A stretch of 64,000 nucleotides of DNA. It comes from Pseudomethylobacillus aquaticus. GTDB taxonomy: Bacteria; Pseudomonadota; Gammaproteobacteria; Burkholderiales; Methylophilaceae. This document shows positions 1 to 8,405 of this stretch, one piece after another. The stretch's first letter is position 1; every line of letters starts with the position of its first letter. Location: positions 156,666-220,665 of the forward strand of contig NZ_RJVP01000005.1 in NCBI RefSeq assembly GCF_003730115.1. Reading direction: 5' to 3'. The notes beneath the pieces were generated by a model that searched no databases, was not told the DNA's origin, and worked only from the letters and a program-made list of their open reading frames with translations. The position numbers and the translations under genes are program-made.

Positions 1-1
1 G

Positions 2-766
2 ACGCCGGTGTTCCATGAACTGGGCGCCGAAGTGGTCGCCATCGGCAATCACCCTGACGGCCTCAACATCAACCTCAACTGTGGCTCCACGCATCCCGAA
101 GGGCTGTGCGCGGCCGTGATCGAGCATGGCGCTGATCTGGGTATCGCCTTCGACGGTGACGGTGACCGTGTGATGATGGCGGATGCGCATGGCCGCTTGC
201 TGGATGGTGACCAGTTGCTGTACATCATCGCCATGCACCGTCAGCAACGCGGGCGCCTGCAAGGTGGGGTGGTCGGCACGCTGATGACCAACCTAGCGCT
301 GGAGCATGCGCTGGCTGCGGCAGGTATTCCGTTCGCGCGGGCCAAGGTCGGTGACCGCTATGTACTGGAGTTGCTGGCTGAACAGGATTGGCAACTGGGC
401 GGCGAGAATTCCGGCCACATTCTGTGTCTGGACAAGCATAGCAGTGGTGATGGCATCATCGCCGCTTTGCAAGTGCTGCATGCCATGCTGAGCCAGAACA
501 TGAGCCTGGCCGCGCTGGGTGCGCAACTGGTCCTGTATCCGCAAGTGCTCATCAACGTCAAGGTACAGCAGCGCCTGGACCTGACCACGCCCGCCTTGCA
601 ACAGGCAGTACAGCAAGCCGAGGCCAGGCTGAATGGTCAGGGGCGGGTGCTGCTGCGTGCTTCCGGTACCGAGCCCAAGATCCGTGTCATGGTGGAAGGC
701 CAGGATGGCGTGCTGGTACAGCAACTGGCCGAACAGATCGCACAGGTGGTCAGCTCACTGGCCTGA
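2..766 (+). CDS. glmM: Phosphoglucosamine mutase, 3' part (5' end outside window)
   Basis: The reading frame is open from the left edge, so the gene begins upstream of the window; about 254 C-terminal residues of a roughly 450-residue protein are present. It isomerises glucosamine-6-phosphate to glucosamine-1-phosphate in the cytoplasm, the step before UDP-GlcNAc for peptidoglycan and LPS. Visible hallmarks are the metal-binding loop FDGDGDR (about residue 48 of the visible part), the sugar-binding GGENSGH, and the C-terminal phosphate-binding [21 protein letters not shown] and the loop sequence fit GlmM better than PGM or ManB. The catalytic serine domain lies off-window. A GTG at 8 is internal and not the start. 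Confidence 0.95.
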   Translation, partial: TPVFHELGAEVVAIGNHPDGLNINLNCGSTHPEGLCAAVIEHGADLGIAFDGDGDRVMMADAHGRLLDGDQLLYIIAMHRQQRGRLQGGVVGTLMTNLALEHALAAAGIPFARAKVGDRYVLELLAEQDWQLGGENSGHILCLDKHSSGDGIIAALQVLHAMLSQNMSLAALGAQLVLYPQVLINVKVQQRLDLTTPALQQAVQQAEARLNGQGRVLLRASGTEPKIRVMVEGQDGVLVQQLAEQIAQVVSSLA

Positions 767-784
767 GCGCACTCGCTTGAGCTA

Positions 785-823
785 TCTGGCTTGAGTTCTC
801 TGGCTTGAGTTCTCTGGTTCGAG
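785..823. repeat. 14-bp direct tandem repeat, about 2.7 copies
   Basis: TCTGGCTTGAGTTC occurs at 785-798 and 799-812, followed by a partial, diverged third copy. It lies 20 bp after the glmM stop in the gap before the PAP2 gene. No function can be read from it. Confidence 0.7.
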
Positions 824-836
824 CCTTGCCACCAGG

Positions 837-860
837 TGGGTGTCACAAAAATGACACCCA
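837..860 (+). terminator. Hairpin after glmM, possible weak terminator
   Basis: A perfect 9-bp stem (TGGGTGTCA / TGACACCCA) closes a 6-base A-rich loop. There is no following T-run, so it is not a canonical intrinsic terminator and could instead be a protein-binding palindrome upstream of the PAP2 gene. Confidence 0.35.
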
Positions 861-938
861 GTATTCATCTGCTATTCATGCGTGCATGCCATTCTGCGCA
901 CATGAAAAAAGCCATGATGAAGCTGTTGGAGGTGCCCA

Positions 939-1478
939 GTGACGTATAGGATCCGCTTGTACCTGCATCGCATGCACGCGCTGGACAGCTCCTTGTGCAT
1001 ACGCGTCAACCACGCCAGCCAGTATCTGTGGGTGCGCTGGTTGTTCCGTCTCATCAGCCGTCTGGGTGACGGTGTGTTCTGGTACACGCTGATGTGCCTG
1101 CTGATCCTGACGCAGGGTCAACAAGGCGCTACCGCCGCGCTGCACATGGCGCTGGTCGGCATCGCGGGGACTTTGTTGTATAAATGGCTGAAGGGCAAGA
1201 CCTTGCGTCCCCGGCCTTATGAAGTCCATCAGGACATCTGGCTGACCGGCCGCCCGCTGGACCGCTTCAGCTTCCCGTCTGGCCACACCTTGCACGCCGT
1301 GGGCTTTTGCACCGTGGCACTGGCTTACTTCCCGGCTCTGGCGCCTGTGCTGTTGCCGTTCACCATCCTGGTCGGCATGTCGCGCGTAGTGCTTGGATTG
1401 CACTACCCGAGTGATGTGCTGGCTGGCGCGACACTGGGTGGCCTGATCGCCACAGCCACGCTGCTGTTGCTCGCCTAA
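939..1478 (+). CDS. PAP2-family membrane phosphatase
   Basis: A 179-residue integral membrane protein with the three phosphatase motifs of the PAP2/type 2 phosphatidic acid phosphatase superfamily: a K-x6-RP-type motif (LKGKTLRPRP, about 83-92), PSGH (about 113-116) and SRVVLGLHYPSD (about 147-158), which carry the catalytic histidines. Several hydrophobic segments surround them, placing the active site at the periplasmic face. Such enzymes dephosphorylate lipid phosphates, for example undecaprenyl pyrophosphate (BacA-independent recycling) or PgpB-type substrates; the substrate cannot be decided here. The GTG start is chosen because GGAGG lies about 6 bases upstream at 928-932; an ATG at 914 is out of frame and soon stops. 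Confidence 0.88.
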   Translation: MTYRIRLYLHRMHALDSSLCIRVNHASQYLWVRWLFRLISRLGDGVFWYTLMCLLILTQGQQGATAALHMALVGIAGTLLYKWLKGKTLRPRPYEVHQDIWLTGRPLDRFSFPSGHTLHAVGFCTVALAYFPALAPVLLPFTILVGMSRVVLGLHYPSDVLAGATLGGLIATATLLLLA

Positions 1479-1555
1479 TATCGTTTATCCAAGCTGGCCA
1501 AAGGCTGGCGACTAGTGACGCTTGATACTTGCACCATAAGCTTTACACCCACAGA

Positions 1556-1579
1556 CCAGCCAGATGGCTGGTTTTTTTA
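1556..1579 (+). terminator. Intrinsic terminator after the PAP2 gene
   Basis: Stem ACCAGCC / GGCTGGT with a 4-base loop followed by a run of seven or more T, 78 bp after the PAP2 stop codon. Confidence 0.8.
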
Positions 1580-1712
1580 CGCCATGATTGGATAAATGCT
1601 TCGATAAATGTTTGGCGAGATGAATGCCATGAGACCAGGAGACCAGCTCAGACCACTGTCGGGTGCTTGCTGAAGGCTCTCGGGGTGTGACTAAGGCTAG
1701 CCGCGCTGCAGA

Positions 1713-2597
1713 CTAGCCCGGCAGGTTGCCCAGGATGGTCTGCTGCAAGGCTTTGTCAAAGTAATGGATGGGCACCGGATGCTGTGCACGCAGGTGTTGC
1801 AGGCAAGCGGCGCGCCAGCGTGCAAGTTCTTCTTCTGACAAGTGCTTGAGTTCGGCTTCCCAGTGCGGACGCTTGCCAGTGAGCACGCTGCCGATCTCGA
1901 ACAGCGCCGTCTGTGTCTTGGCGATGTAGTAGGTGAAATGTTCAACCACCTGCCGGTTCAGCAAGCGCGTACCCTGATAGATCAGGCCAGGGATGCGCAA
2001 GCGGCGCAGCACGCTATCCCAGAAGCTCAGCCGGCCTAGTGCCAGTTCGGCACGTAACACAGAGCAACCGAACAAGCGTGTGATGCTGGGAGTCAGGCTG
2101 TGTTTGTGGCGTTTGAGTAATTGGCCAGGGGTGATATCCAGCAGCGGGCCCAGATGGGCATCCATGGCCCATTCGGCGGCAATGTGCGTGACGATGCTGT
2201 TTTGCTGCCACATGGCCTCATGTGCAGGGACAAAGTGATTGTGTGCAACCACATCCACGTACAAGTGGCTGGCATAACCGATGGCGATCGCGGTCTCGGC
2301 ATCATCTTCTGCCTGTGTCAGCAGTCGGTAAGCTTGGTCCCAGGCATGCGTGCCACGAAAATCACGCGACACGATGGCCAGGTCCGGCAAGCAGGAGCCC
2401 GCCATCACCAGTTCGGGAAAGCGGCGGATGGCGCGTTGCAGGCGCGGGTCCAGCAAAGGCATCGCCCACAACAGCGATTGTGCAAAATAGACATGGGTGA
2501 CCAGTCCCCAGGCGTTGGCATCCTGGCTGAATGTCACCAGCGGCATCAGCCACACGGTCGCGGTGAGCAGGCGTCGGTCACTGCGCCGTTTGCTCAT
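1713..2597 (-). CDS. Secreted zinc-dependent phospholipase C-like protein
   Basis: A protein of about 294 residues when started at the internal Met (MSKRRSDRR) at 2597; the open frame extends to 2666 without a plausible N-terminus. It opens with basic residues and a hydrophobic stretch ending in SQDANA, a good signal peptidase site, so that the mature protein would begin WG. In the zinc-dependent phospholipase C/S1-P1 nuclease family (PF00882) the mature N-terminal Trp and spaced His and Asp residues bind the metal cluster. Here VTHVYF, LPDLA, GTHAW, GYASHLYVDVVAHNH and a later Glu are in the expected order. It probably cleaves phospholipid head groups or a related phosphodiester in the periplasm or outside. 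It stands alone, convergent to the PAP2 gene. Confidence 0.72.
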   Translation of the reverse strand: MSKRRSDRRLLTATVWLMPLVTFSQDANAWGLVTHVYFAQSLLWAMPLLDPRLQRAIRRFPELVMAGSCLPDLAIVSRDFRGTHAWDQAYRLLTQAEDDAETAIAIGYASHLYVDVVAHNHFVPAHEAMWQQNSIVTHIAAEWAMDAHLGPLLDITPGQLLKRHKHSLTPSITRLFGCSVLRAELALGRLSFWDSVLRRLRIPGLIYQGTRLLNRQVVEHFTYYIAKTQTALFEIGSVLTGKRPHWEAELKHLSEEELARWRAACLQHLRAQHPVPIHYFDKALQQTILGNLPG

Positions 2598-2725
2598 GCG
2601 AGGTGTGTTCCCTGGACAGCGCTGCAATCTGGATTGGCCATGCTGGCCACAATGCGTGCCCGGCATGACGTGATTGTGGCGCTTTCATGATTTTATTGTG
2701 ACAGCGAAGCCGCTGTGCCGGTGTT

Positions 2726-2734
2726 TGCTATACT
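2726..2734 (+). promoter_or_regulatory. Extended -10 promoter element for dgkA
   Basis: TGCTATACT is a good extended -10 (TGn plus TATACT), 36 bp before the dgkA start; no convincing -35 stands at 17 bp. Transcription would begin near 2741. Confidence 0.5.
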
Positions 2735-2770
2735 GCGACGCAAACCATATACCGCGATTCAGGAACCTCC

Positions 2771-3136
2771 ATGGAAAGTCCATACAAAGGCAAGACCGGC
2801 CTGCGCCGATTGATCAACGCGTTCGGTTATTCGCTGGCCGGGCTGAGCGCAGCCTACAAGAACGAAGACGCCTTCCGTCAGGAAGTGCGCATGGCCATCG
2901 TGCTCATTCCGCTGGCCTTCTACCTGGGCGATACCGGCATCGAGCGTGCCATCATGATCGCCGCAGTATTGCTGGTGATGATGGTGGAATTGCTCAATTC
3001 ATCCATCGAAGCCACAGTGGACCGCATTTCGCTGGAGAATCACCTGCTCGCCAAGCGTGCCAAGGACATCGGCAGTGCCGCGGTGCTGGTCAGCCTGGTG
3101 AATCTGGCGGTGGTGTGGGCTTTGCTATTGGTATAA
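2771..3136 (+). CDS. dgkA: Diacylglycerol kinase (DgkA type)
   Basis: A 121-residue inner-membrane enzyme, the usual length for prokaryotic DgkA. It has the amphipathic N-terminus, three transmembrane segments (about 35-50, 56-72 and 98-119) and the family signature VELLNSSIEATVDR (about 76-89) containing the catalytic and Mg-binding glutamates. It phosphorylates diacylglycerol, released mainly by transfer of phosphoglycerol or phosphoethanolamine head groups to envelope glycans, back to phosphatidic acid. An AGGAA Shine-Dalgarno sequence lies just before the ATG. The following GT4 gene is on the same strand, but about 200 bp separates them, so co-transcription is uncertain. Confidence 0.95.
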   Translation: MESPYKGKTGLRRLINAFGYSLAGLSAAYKNEDAFRQEVRMAIVLIPLAFYLGDTGIERAIMIAAVLLVMMVELLNSSIEATVDRISLENHLLAKRAKDIGSAAVLVSLVNLAVVWALLLV

Positions 3137-3333
3137 GTGCGAGTGATATAAGCGCGTGCAAGCACGAGCCGGTATCAGTATAAAGACAGGCGCAAGATGC
3201 CGCGCCCCTGCACGGCAGTTTGCAGTGTTTTGGTTGGCTTGCGTGACATTTTGATGGCATTCATGTGATTGTCATAAACTCGGGTTAGCATGCTGCGCAT
3301 GAATCTGAACCCAGTCGTCAAAGCGAGCCACGT

Positions 3334-4506
3334 GTGAAAATCCTCTTCATCTCCGATGTTTATTTTCCACGCATCAATGGTGTCTCCACATCCATCCGCA
3401 CCTTTGTGCATGAGTTCCAGGCGCTGGGGCATCATGTCGATCTGATCGCCCCGGATTACGGCATCACCACAGCCGATGAACACTGGATCAAGCGTATCCC
3501 GGCGCGCGGCATCTACTTCGACCCCGAAGACAAGCTGATGCGTTACGGGCAGGCGCTGGACCGGCTGATCGAGCTGCGTCGTGCCAACTATGACCTGATC
3601 CATATCCACACCCCGTTCGTCGCGCATTATCTGGGCCTCAAGCTGGCGCATCTGCTGGATGTGCCAGTGGTTGAGACCTACCACACCTTCTTCGAAGATT
3701 ATCTGCACCATTATCTGCCCTGGCTACCCAGTGGTTTTTCACGCAGTTTTGCGCGTTTCGTGTCACGCAGGCAGTGCAATGCGGTGGATGCCATCATCGC
3801 ACCATCGCAGCCCATGCTGGATGTGTTACGTGCTTATGGCGTGAAGACGCTGGCAGAAGTGGTGCCTACCGGCTTGCAGGCCCACAGTTTTGTAGAAGGG
3901 GATGGTGCACGCTTCCGTGAGCAGCATGGCATCCCTGCGGAGCGGCCGTTGCTGCTGTATGTGGGGCGCGTGGCGTTCGAGAAAAGCATCGATTTCCTGT
4001 TGCACATGGTGGATGTGCTGCGCAAGCAGCAGCCCGAAGTATTGCTGGTGATCGCGGGAGAAGGCCCGGCAGAAGCCAGTCTGCACGCCCTGAACGAGCA
4101 ACTGGGTTTGCAGGCTAATGTGATGTTCATCGGCTATCTGGATAGGGAAAAAGAACTCAACAGCTGCTACCACGCAGCGGATATCTTTGTGTTCGCTTCG
4201 CGCTCGGAAACGCAGGGTTTGGTGCTGCTGGAGGCGATGGCGCAAGCCGTGCCCGTGGTGGCGATCGCGGAGCTGGGCACGCGTTCCATCCTGGTCGAGG
4301 GGCAGGGCGCCCACATCGCCGAAGCGGATGTGCAGCAGTTCGCCGGACGGGTGCATCAGCTGCTGCAAGATCATGAAGAACGTGCTGCGCTGGGTCAGGC
4401 GGCACACCACTATGCCAGCAAACACTGGACTTCGCGGGCGCAGGCCTTACGCATGTTGCAGTTGTACCAGCGCCTGATCGAGCCGCGCTCCAATTTCCCC
4501 GATTAA
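3334..4506 (+). CDS. GT4-family glycosyltransferase, possibly lipid glycosyltransferase
   Basis: A 390-residue GT-B fold protein. The N-terminus (KILFISDVYFPRINGVSTS) is the classic acceptor-side Rossmann start with the glycine-rich loop. ETYHTFFEDYLHHYLP (about 113-128) resembles GT4 enzymes that glucosylate diacylglycerol or phosphatidylinositol. The donor half carries VGRVAFEKSIDFLL and the E-x7-E nucleotide-sugar motif in SETQGLVLLEAMA (about 290-302). Position after dgkA fits a membrane-lipid role, but acceptor and sugar are unknown. Translation probably starts at the GTG at 3334, directly before KILF; the upstream Shine-Dalgarno match is weak. The frame ends before a convergent glutathione peroxidase gene, with no clear terminator between. 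Confidence 0.8.
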   Translation: MKILFISDVYFPRINGVSTSIRTFVHEFQALGHHVDLIAPDYGITTADEHWIKRIPARGIYFDPEDKLMRYGQALDRLIELRRANYDLIHIHTPFVAHYLGLKLAHLLDVPVVETYHTFFEDYLHHYLPWLPSGFSRSFARFVSRRQCNAVDAIIAPSQPMLDVLRAYGVKTLAEVVPTGLQAHSFVEGDGARFREQHGIPAERPLLLYVGRVAFEKSIDFLLHMVDVLRKQQPEVLLVIAGEGPAEASLHALNEQLGLQANVMFIGYLDREKELNSCYHAADIFVFASRSETQGLVLLEAMAQAVPVVAIAELGTRSILVEGQGAHIAEADVQQFAGRVHQLLQDHEERAALGQAAHHYASKHWTSRAQALRMLQLYQRLIEPRSNFPD

Positions 4507-4634
4507 GTGCATTCGCCTTGATGCAATGGCAAAGTGCATGGTCCGGCCGGAGCATGCCCTTGGTTTATTCAACTAAGCAGCGTGTGTGTGTCTGAACTCG
4601 CTGGTTTAATGGATAGTCCTGATTCTATTGCGGA

Positions 4635-5183
4635 TCACTTGAGATGCGGTTTCAGCCTGCGCATCACCTCATGGGATTCTGGCTCCACATCGCTGCTGTA
4701 GACATACACCTGCTTGCCGCCTGGCAGGATCAGGTATTTGTAGAAATTCCACATCGGTGGTTGCTGCGTCATGTTGGTTAGCTGTTGGTAAAGCGGGTTG
4801 GCTTGTGGGCCGACCACAGAGGTCTTTTCCATCATCGGGAATTTGACAGCGTAGGTGAGCTTGCAGAAATCCCCGATCTCCTTGTTACTGGCAGGTTCCT
4901 GACGGAAATCGTTGGAGGGGAAACCCACTACCAGCAAGCCTTTGTCCTTGTATTTGCTGTACATGCTTTCCAGCTTCTCGAATTGCGGGGTAAAGCCGCA
5001 TTTGCTGGCGGTGTTTACCACCAGGATCGCTTGATGCTGGTGTTCGCACAGGTTGACCTTGTCGCCCTGCAAGGTAGTGAACTGATGGTTGTAGAGGCCG
5101 CTGCAAGCGGCGTGGCTGACGGCAGGTAGCATCAGACAGCTGACGACGCCGATCCAGGCCATGGGATTGAATAATGATTTCAT
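4635..5183 (-). CDS. Glutathione peroxidase, exported form
   Basis: A 182-residue thiol peroxidase. Start is taken at the Met at 5183, which has AGGA 7 bases upstream; the longer frame from 5201 lacks a ribosome site. Residues 1-26 form a signal peptide (hydrophobic core, cleavage after SHA), predicting a periplasmic enzyme, whereas BtuE-type enzymes are cytoplasmic. The glutathione peroxidase fold is clear: NTASKCGFT with the peroxidatic Cys (not selenocysteine), FPSNDFRQEP with the catalytic Gln, and MWNFYKY with the catalytic Trp-Asn. The reductant could be glutathione or thioredoxin. It probably detoxifies hydroperoxides in the envelope. Confidence 0.88.
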   Translation of the reverse strand: MKSLFNPMAWIGVVSCLMLPAVSHAACSGLYNHQFTTLQGDKVNLCEHQHQAILVVNTASKCGFTPQFEKLESMYSKYKDKGLLVVGFPSNDFRQEPASNKEIGDFCKLTYAVKFPMMEKTSVVGPQANPLYQQLTNMTQQPPMWNFYKYLILPGGKQVYVYSSDVEPESHEVMRRLKPHLK

Positions 5184-5327
5184 GCGTGATCCTAACGACA
5201 AGGGCTCTAATGTAACAGTATTGCTACCTTGCTAGGACTGCATAGTGTCCAGTTTGTTCATGCGCATCAAATAGTAAAGCTGGTGGCGTGGGGCACCACC
5301 AGCTTACAGGGTGACTGCAGCGGACGC

Positions 5328-5930
5328 TCAGCTCAGGGCAGGTGCGAAGTCCAGGCTTTGTACGCTGCTCCATACCAGCAGTGAACAGATCATCAGGAAG
5401 GCCCAGCCTATGATGCCAGCCATGAGGATGCCACCGAACAGCAGCAAGGCATGGCCCTGCTCACGCAGGTTGAACACTTCCGGGATGCCGTAATAAATGA
5501 AGCCGGCCGCTGCCATCATCGCCAGCGAAGTCACGGCGATATTCACCGAGAAATCCGGGATCAGCAGGAACACCGGTGCCATCCACAAGGGCGTAGGCGC
5601 CACGGCGGCCAGCGTGAATGCATCTTTGAACGGCGGGTGGATCTCGGCGATCTCGGCCAATTGTCGAATGATGGAGGCCATCACCGGCACTGCAACCAGT
5701 TGCACGATGAAGATGGCCAGCGCCACCAATAGCAGCTTGTTGCCGGGCAGCAACTTGAACAGCAGTTCGCTGTGATTATTACCCGCCAGATAGATCATGA
5801 GCGGTGGGATAAGCGAGAACGGGATGACATGCAGGAGATACAGCCGGTGCACGCTGGGTTTGCTGTCCAGCAAAGCGCGCCAACCGCGGGACGGGGTGAA
5901 AAACAACTTGAACAATGTAACAGGATTCAC
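5328..5930 (-). CDS. Yip1-domain membrane protein
   Basis: A 200-residue protein with about five hydrophobic segments. The opening, MNPVTLFKLFFTPSRGWRAL, is characteristic of bacterial Yip1-domain proteins (a short cytoplasmic helix reading P-x-x-F/W-R before the first membrane span). A conserved stretch PPFKDAFTLAAVAPTPLW in the middle matches the family. The function in bacteria is not established. It sits between the glutathione peroxidase and chrA genes on the same strand, but with separate gaps, so operon membership is unproven. Confidence 0.7.
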   Translation of the reverse strand: MNPVTLFKLFFTPSRGWRALLDSKPSVHRLYLLHVIPFSLIPPLMIYLAGNNHSELLFKLLPGNKLLLVALAIFIVQLVAVPVMASIIRQLAEIAEIHPPFKDAFTLAAVAPTPLWMAPVFLLIPDFSVNIAVTSLAMMAAAGFIYYGIPEVFNLREQGHALLLFGGILMAGIIGWAFLMICSLLVWSSVQSLDFAPALS

Positions 5931-6002
5931 TTCTAAGCTCCCCCTATAAATTTAGTGTTGTTGTGACTCCAGTATATGCCAATTTTTGAGGCTGTACAGT
6001 GG

Positions 6003-7340
6003 CTACGTCATCAGCCGGTAAGCAAGGCCCAGTAAGGCGAACAGCGCGATCAGCATCAGCACGCCCAGCTTGAAACGGATCAGCAGGACCAGTGCCAGTA
6101 CGCTGGCAAAAAGTGCGAACCAGTCGGGTGTTGACGACATGCCCTGTGGCCAGGTGATGTGCATGGCGAAGAACACCGCCAGGTTCAGGATCACCCCCAC
6201 CACGGCAGCAGTGATCGCGGTCAATGGCGCGGTGAAGCGCAGGTTGCCACGCGTTGACTCCACCAAGGGACCACCTGCGAAGATGAAAATGAAGGAGGGC
6301 AGAAAGGTGAAAAAGGTCACCACACACGCCGCCGCGATGCCTGCCCATAACAACTGGTCCGCACCGAACAGCGCCTGACCCCAGCCGCCGACAAAACCGA
6401 CGAAGGCCACCACCATGATCAGCGGGCCAGGCGTGGTCTCACCCAGCGCCAGCCCGTCCATCATCTGCGCAGGGCTCAGCCAGGCAAAACTCTGTACCGC
6501 CCCCTGATACAGATAAGGCAGCACGGCATACGCCCCGCCAAAGGTCAGCAAGGCAGCCTTGCTGAAAAAGCTGGCCATGTCCAGCAGCACCGGCTGGCCG
6601 CTCCAGCGCAACACGGCCATGGCCGCTAGCCAGGTGAGCAGGCCGCAGACTAGGGCCAGCAGCAGTTTGCGCAGTTGAAAGCGCGCATGTGGCGGTGGTG
6701 GCGTGTCATCGGCTATCAAGGCCGGTGCATGCTGCTCAGCCCCACTAGGTGCATGACCAGGGCTGGTCGCACGGAAATAGTGTGGTGCAAACTTGCCGCC
6801 GATCACCCCGATGATGGCTGCGCACAGGATCACATAAGGGAAGGGGAGGTGGAACACGGTCAACGCCAGAAACGCCATCAGACTGATGGCGCATAACAGC
6901 ATGTTATTGAGTACCCTGCGCCCGATGCGCCAGGCCGCGAACGCCACGATGCCCACCACGGCCGGTTTGATGCCATACAGTACAGCAGCTACGGCGGGCA
7001 CTTCGCCAAAACGCAGGTAGACCCAGCTTAATAGCATCAGCAACAGCAGGGATGGCAGCACGAACAGCCCCCCCGCGATCAAGCCACCCCAGGTGCGGTG
7101 CATCAGCCAGCCGATATAGGTGGCCAGTTGCTGCGCCTCCGGCCCTGGCAGCAGCATGCAGTAGTTGAGAGCATGCAGAAAACGGCGCTCCGAGATCCAG
7201 CGTCTTTTCTCCACCAGGTCTTCATGCATGATGGCGATCTGGCCGGCCGGCCCGCCAAAACTGATGCAACCTAGCTTGAACCAGTAACGTACGGCCTGCC
7301 ACAGGCTGATATGGGGGACTAATTCTTCTTGTTTTGGCAT
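6003..7340 (-). CDS. chrA: Chromate transporter, two-domain
   Basis: A 445-residue inner-membrane protein of the CHR family. Both halves of the long form are present. The N-terminal half has FKLGCISFGGPAGQIAIMHEDLV and LPGPEAQQLATYIGW (about 20-80). The C-terminal half repeats the pattern with FFSKAALLTFGGAYAVLPYL and GLALGETTPGPLIMVVAFVGF (about 245-320). The family effluxes chromate driven by proton motive force; many chromosomal members are only inferred. About ten membrane segments are visible. No chrB regulator is adjacent, so expression control is unknown. Confidence 0.92.
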   Translation of the reverse strand: MPKQEELVPHISLWQAVRYWFKLGCISFGGPAGQIAIMHEDLVEKRRWISERRFLHALNYCMLLPGPEAQQLATYIGWLMHRTWGGLIAGGLFVLPSLLLLMLLSWVYLRFGEVPAVAAVLYGIKPAVVGIVAFAAWRIGRRVLNNMLLCAISLMAFLALTVFHLPFPYVILCAAIIGVIGGKFAPHYFRATSPGHAPSGAEQHAPALIADDTPPPPHARFQLRKLLLALVCGLLTWLAAMAVLRWSGQPVLLDMASFFSKAALLTFGGAYAVLPYLYQGAVQSFAWLSPAQMMDGLALGETTPGPLIMVVAFVGFVGGWGQALFGADQLLWAGIAAACVVTFFTFLPSFIFIFAGGPLVESTRGNLRFTAPLTAITAAVVGVILNLAVFFAMHITWPQGMSSTPDWFALFASVLALVLLIRFKLGVLMLIALFALLGLAYRLMT

Positions 7341-7499
7341 GTGAGGTGCGCTGCGCTTGGCAGATTAATGAGTCAGGCTTATGGTACCTGTGATGTGTTG
7401 CATTTGACCAGTGATGGCAGGTGTCGGCCGGCCGGCCGAGGCATGCGCTTAATTAAGTGATTCCAAGGCGACGTCTGACTTGATTTATTTCTGGTGGCG

Positions 7500-7739
7500 C
7501 TAAGTGGTCTTGTGCTGAGATACGTATTCCCGCAAAGCATCGTCCATGCGAGTCTGCCAACCTGCACCAGTGGCGCGGAAATAAGCAAGAACTTCAGGAC
7601 TGTATCGCACTGCAACTTGCTCCTTGGTTGGATGTTTGTTTGGCCCACGAGCGCGTCGTGCAGAAACCGTTTTGCGCAGTTCGTTTGCTGAGCTCGCGTA
7701 GGGCGCAATAACCAACGGGCATTGCGCCGTATCGAGCAT
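7500..7739 (-). pseudogene. BrnA-type antitoxin remnant with a REP-encoded N-terminus
   Basis: The C-terminal 50 or so residues (RYSPEVLAYFRATGAGWQTRMDDALREYV) match the BrnA/COG3514 ribbon-helix-helix antitoxin domain. The first roughly 20 residues are encoded by the left REP hairpin (7695-7728), so the native N-terminus has apparently been replaced when the REP-RAYT unit arrived. The first ATG overlaps the transposase stop codon (TGATG at 7741-7737), so translational coupling could still produce an 80-residue hybrid. No BrnT toxin gene is next to it. It may be a decayed orphan, or a functional antitoxin using an internal start. Confidence 0.6.
7695..7728 (-). repeat. REP hairpin, left copy
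   Basis: Read on the minus strand this is GGCGCAAT, an 11-base loop, ATTGCGCC and then CTACGCG. It differs by one base from the inverted copy at 8297-8330. The stem is a perfect 8 bp. The general form (GGGCGCAAT...ATTGCGCC with a flanking CTACG tail) is that of bacterial REP sequences mobilised by RAYTs. Confidence 0.88.
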
Positions 7740-8266
7740 CAATCTGAATAGCTCAAGAGATCCTCGTTTCCACCTGCCCAGTCAACAGTGTAGATCCCTT
7801 GCTTTACCAGTCGGTGGAATGTCGAATGGGGCCAGTCTTTTACCATGCTCACCAAGCCATGTTTGACCGGGTTGATGTGCATGTAGTCCATGTGGGCCCG
7901 GTAATCGGCCTCATCCCGAATGCAATGCTCCCAATAGCGTCTTTGCCAAACGCCGCGCTCCCCGCGCTTGCGTCTGGTGGCAGATCGGTATTCCCGATCA
8001 GGAATACTCTTGGAAAATTCCGACTTGATCAATCGCCACCGGGTAGCGTAATCGGCATCGTTAGCTGGCAATTCAATCAGGGCATGCAGATGGTCGGGCA
8101 AGACGACCCAGCCATGGATGGTGAAAGGATGGCGCTGCTGTACAGATAACACTACTAGACGTAGCGAATCGACATGGCGAAGCAATAAATCATTCTCTCG
8201 CCGTTGCAATAAATTAACGGTGAAGAAATAGGCACCGCCTGCATGCCATACGCGCCTGTAGTCCAT
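7739..8266 (-). mobile_element. REP-associated tyrosine transposase (RAYT, Y1 HUH)
   Basis: A complete 175-residue protein of the IS200/IS605-related TnpA-REP family. It starts MDYRRVWHAGGAYFFTVNLLQRR, has the HUH metal site in LPDHLHALIEL (about 56-66), and the helix with the catalytic tyrosine in YMHINPVKHGLV (about 130-141). RAYTs nick single-stranded REP hairpins and are thought to spread them. This copy is flanked by two inverted REPs 569 bp apart, so it looks like a single complete REPtron and not a decayed gene. No strong Shine-Dalgarno precedes the ATG. Confidence 0.92.
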
Positions 8267-8296
8267 GCAGGAAAGTGTATCGAGGCTGAAGTGTCC

Positions 8297-8330
8297 GGCG
8301 CAATGCCCCTTGGTTATTGCGCCCTACGCG
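8297..8330 (+). repeat. REP hairpin, right copy (inverted to left copy)
   Basis: GGCGCAAT at 8297-8304 pairs with ATTGCGCC at 8316-8323, followed by CTACGCG. It lies 30 bp upstream of the transposase start and is the reverse complement, bar one base, of 7695-7728. Confidence 0.88.
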
Positions 8331-8405
8331 GGTCAGTTAAGTGCCATACACTTTTGAGTGTGGCATGACCCCCATGAGAGTCTAGATGAAATCTGCTTGA
8401 TCGGA

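Noticed and set aside
813..840. tRNA 3' end (GGTTCGAGCC followed by ACCA)
   Set aside because: The T-stem does not pair and no acceptor, D or anticodon arm precedes it; the sequence is part of the 14-bp repeat.
7379..7708. 109-residue minus-strand frame overlapping the antitoxin remnant
   Set aside because: Different frame from the BrnA domain, with no recognisable similarity and no start signal.
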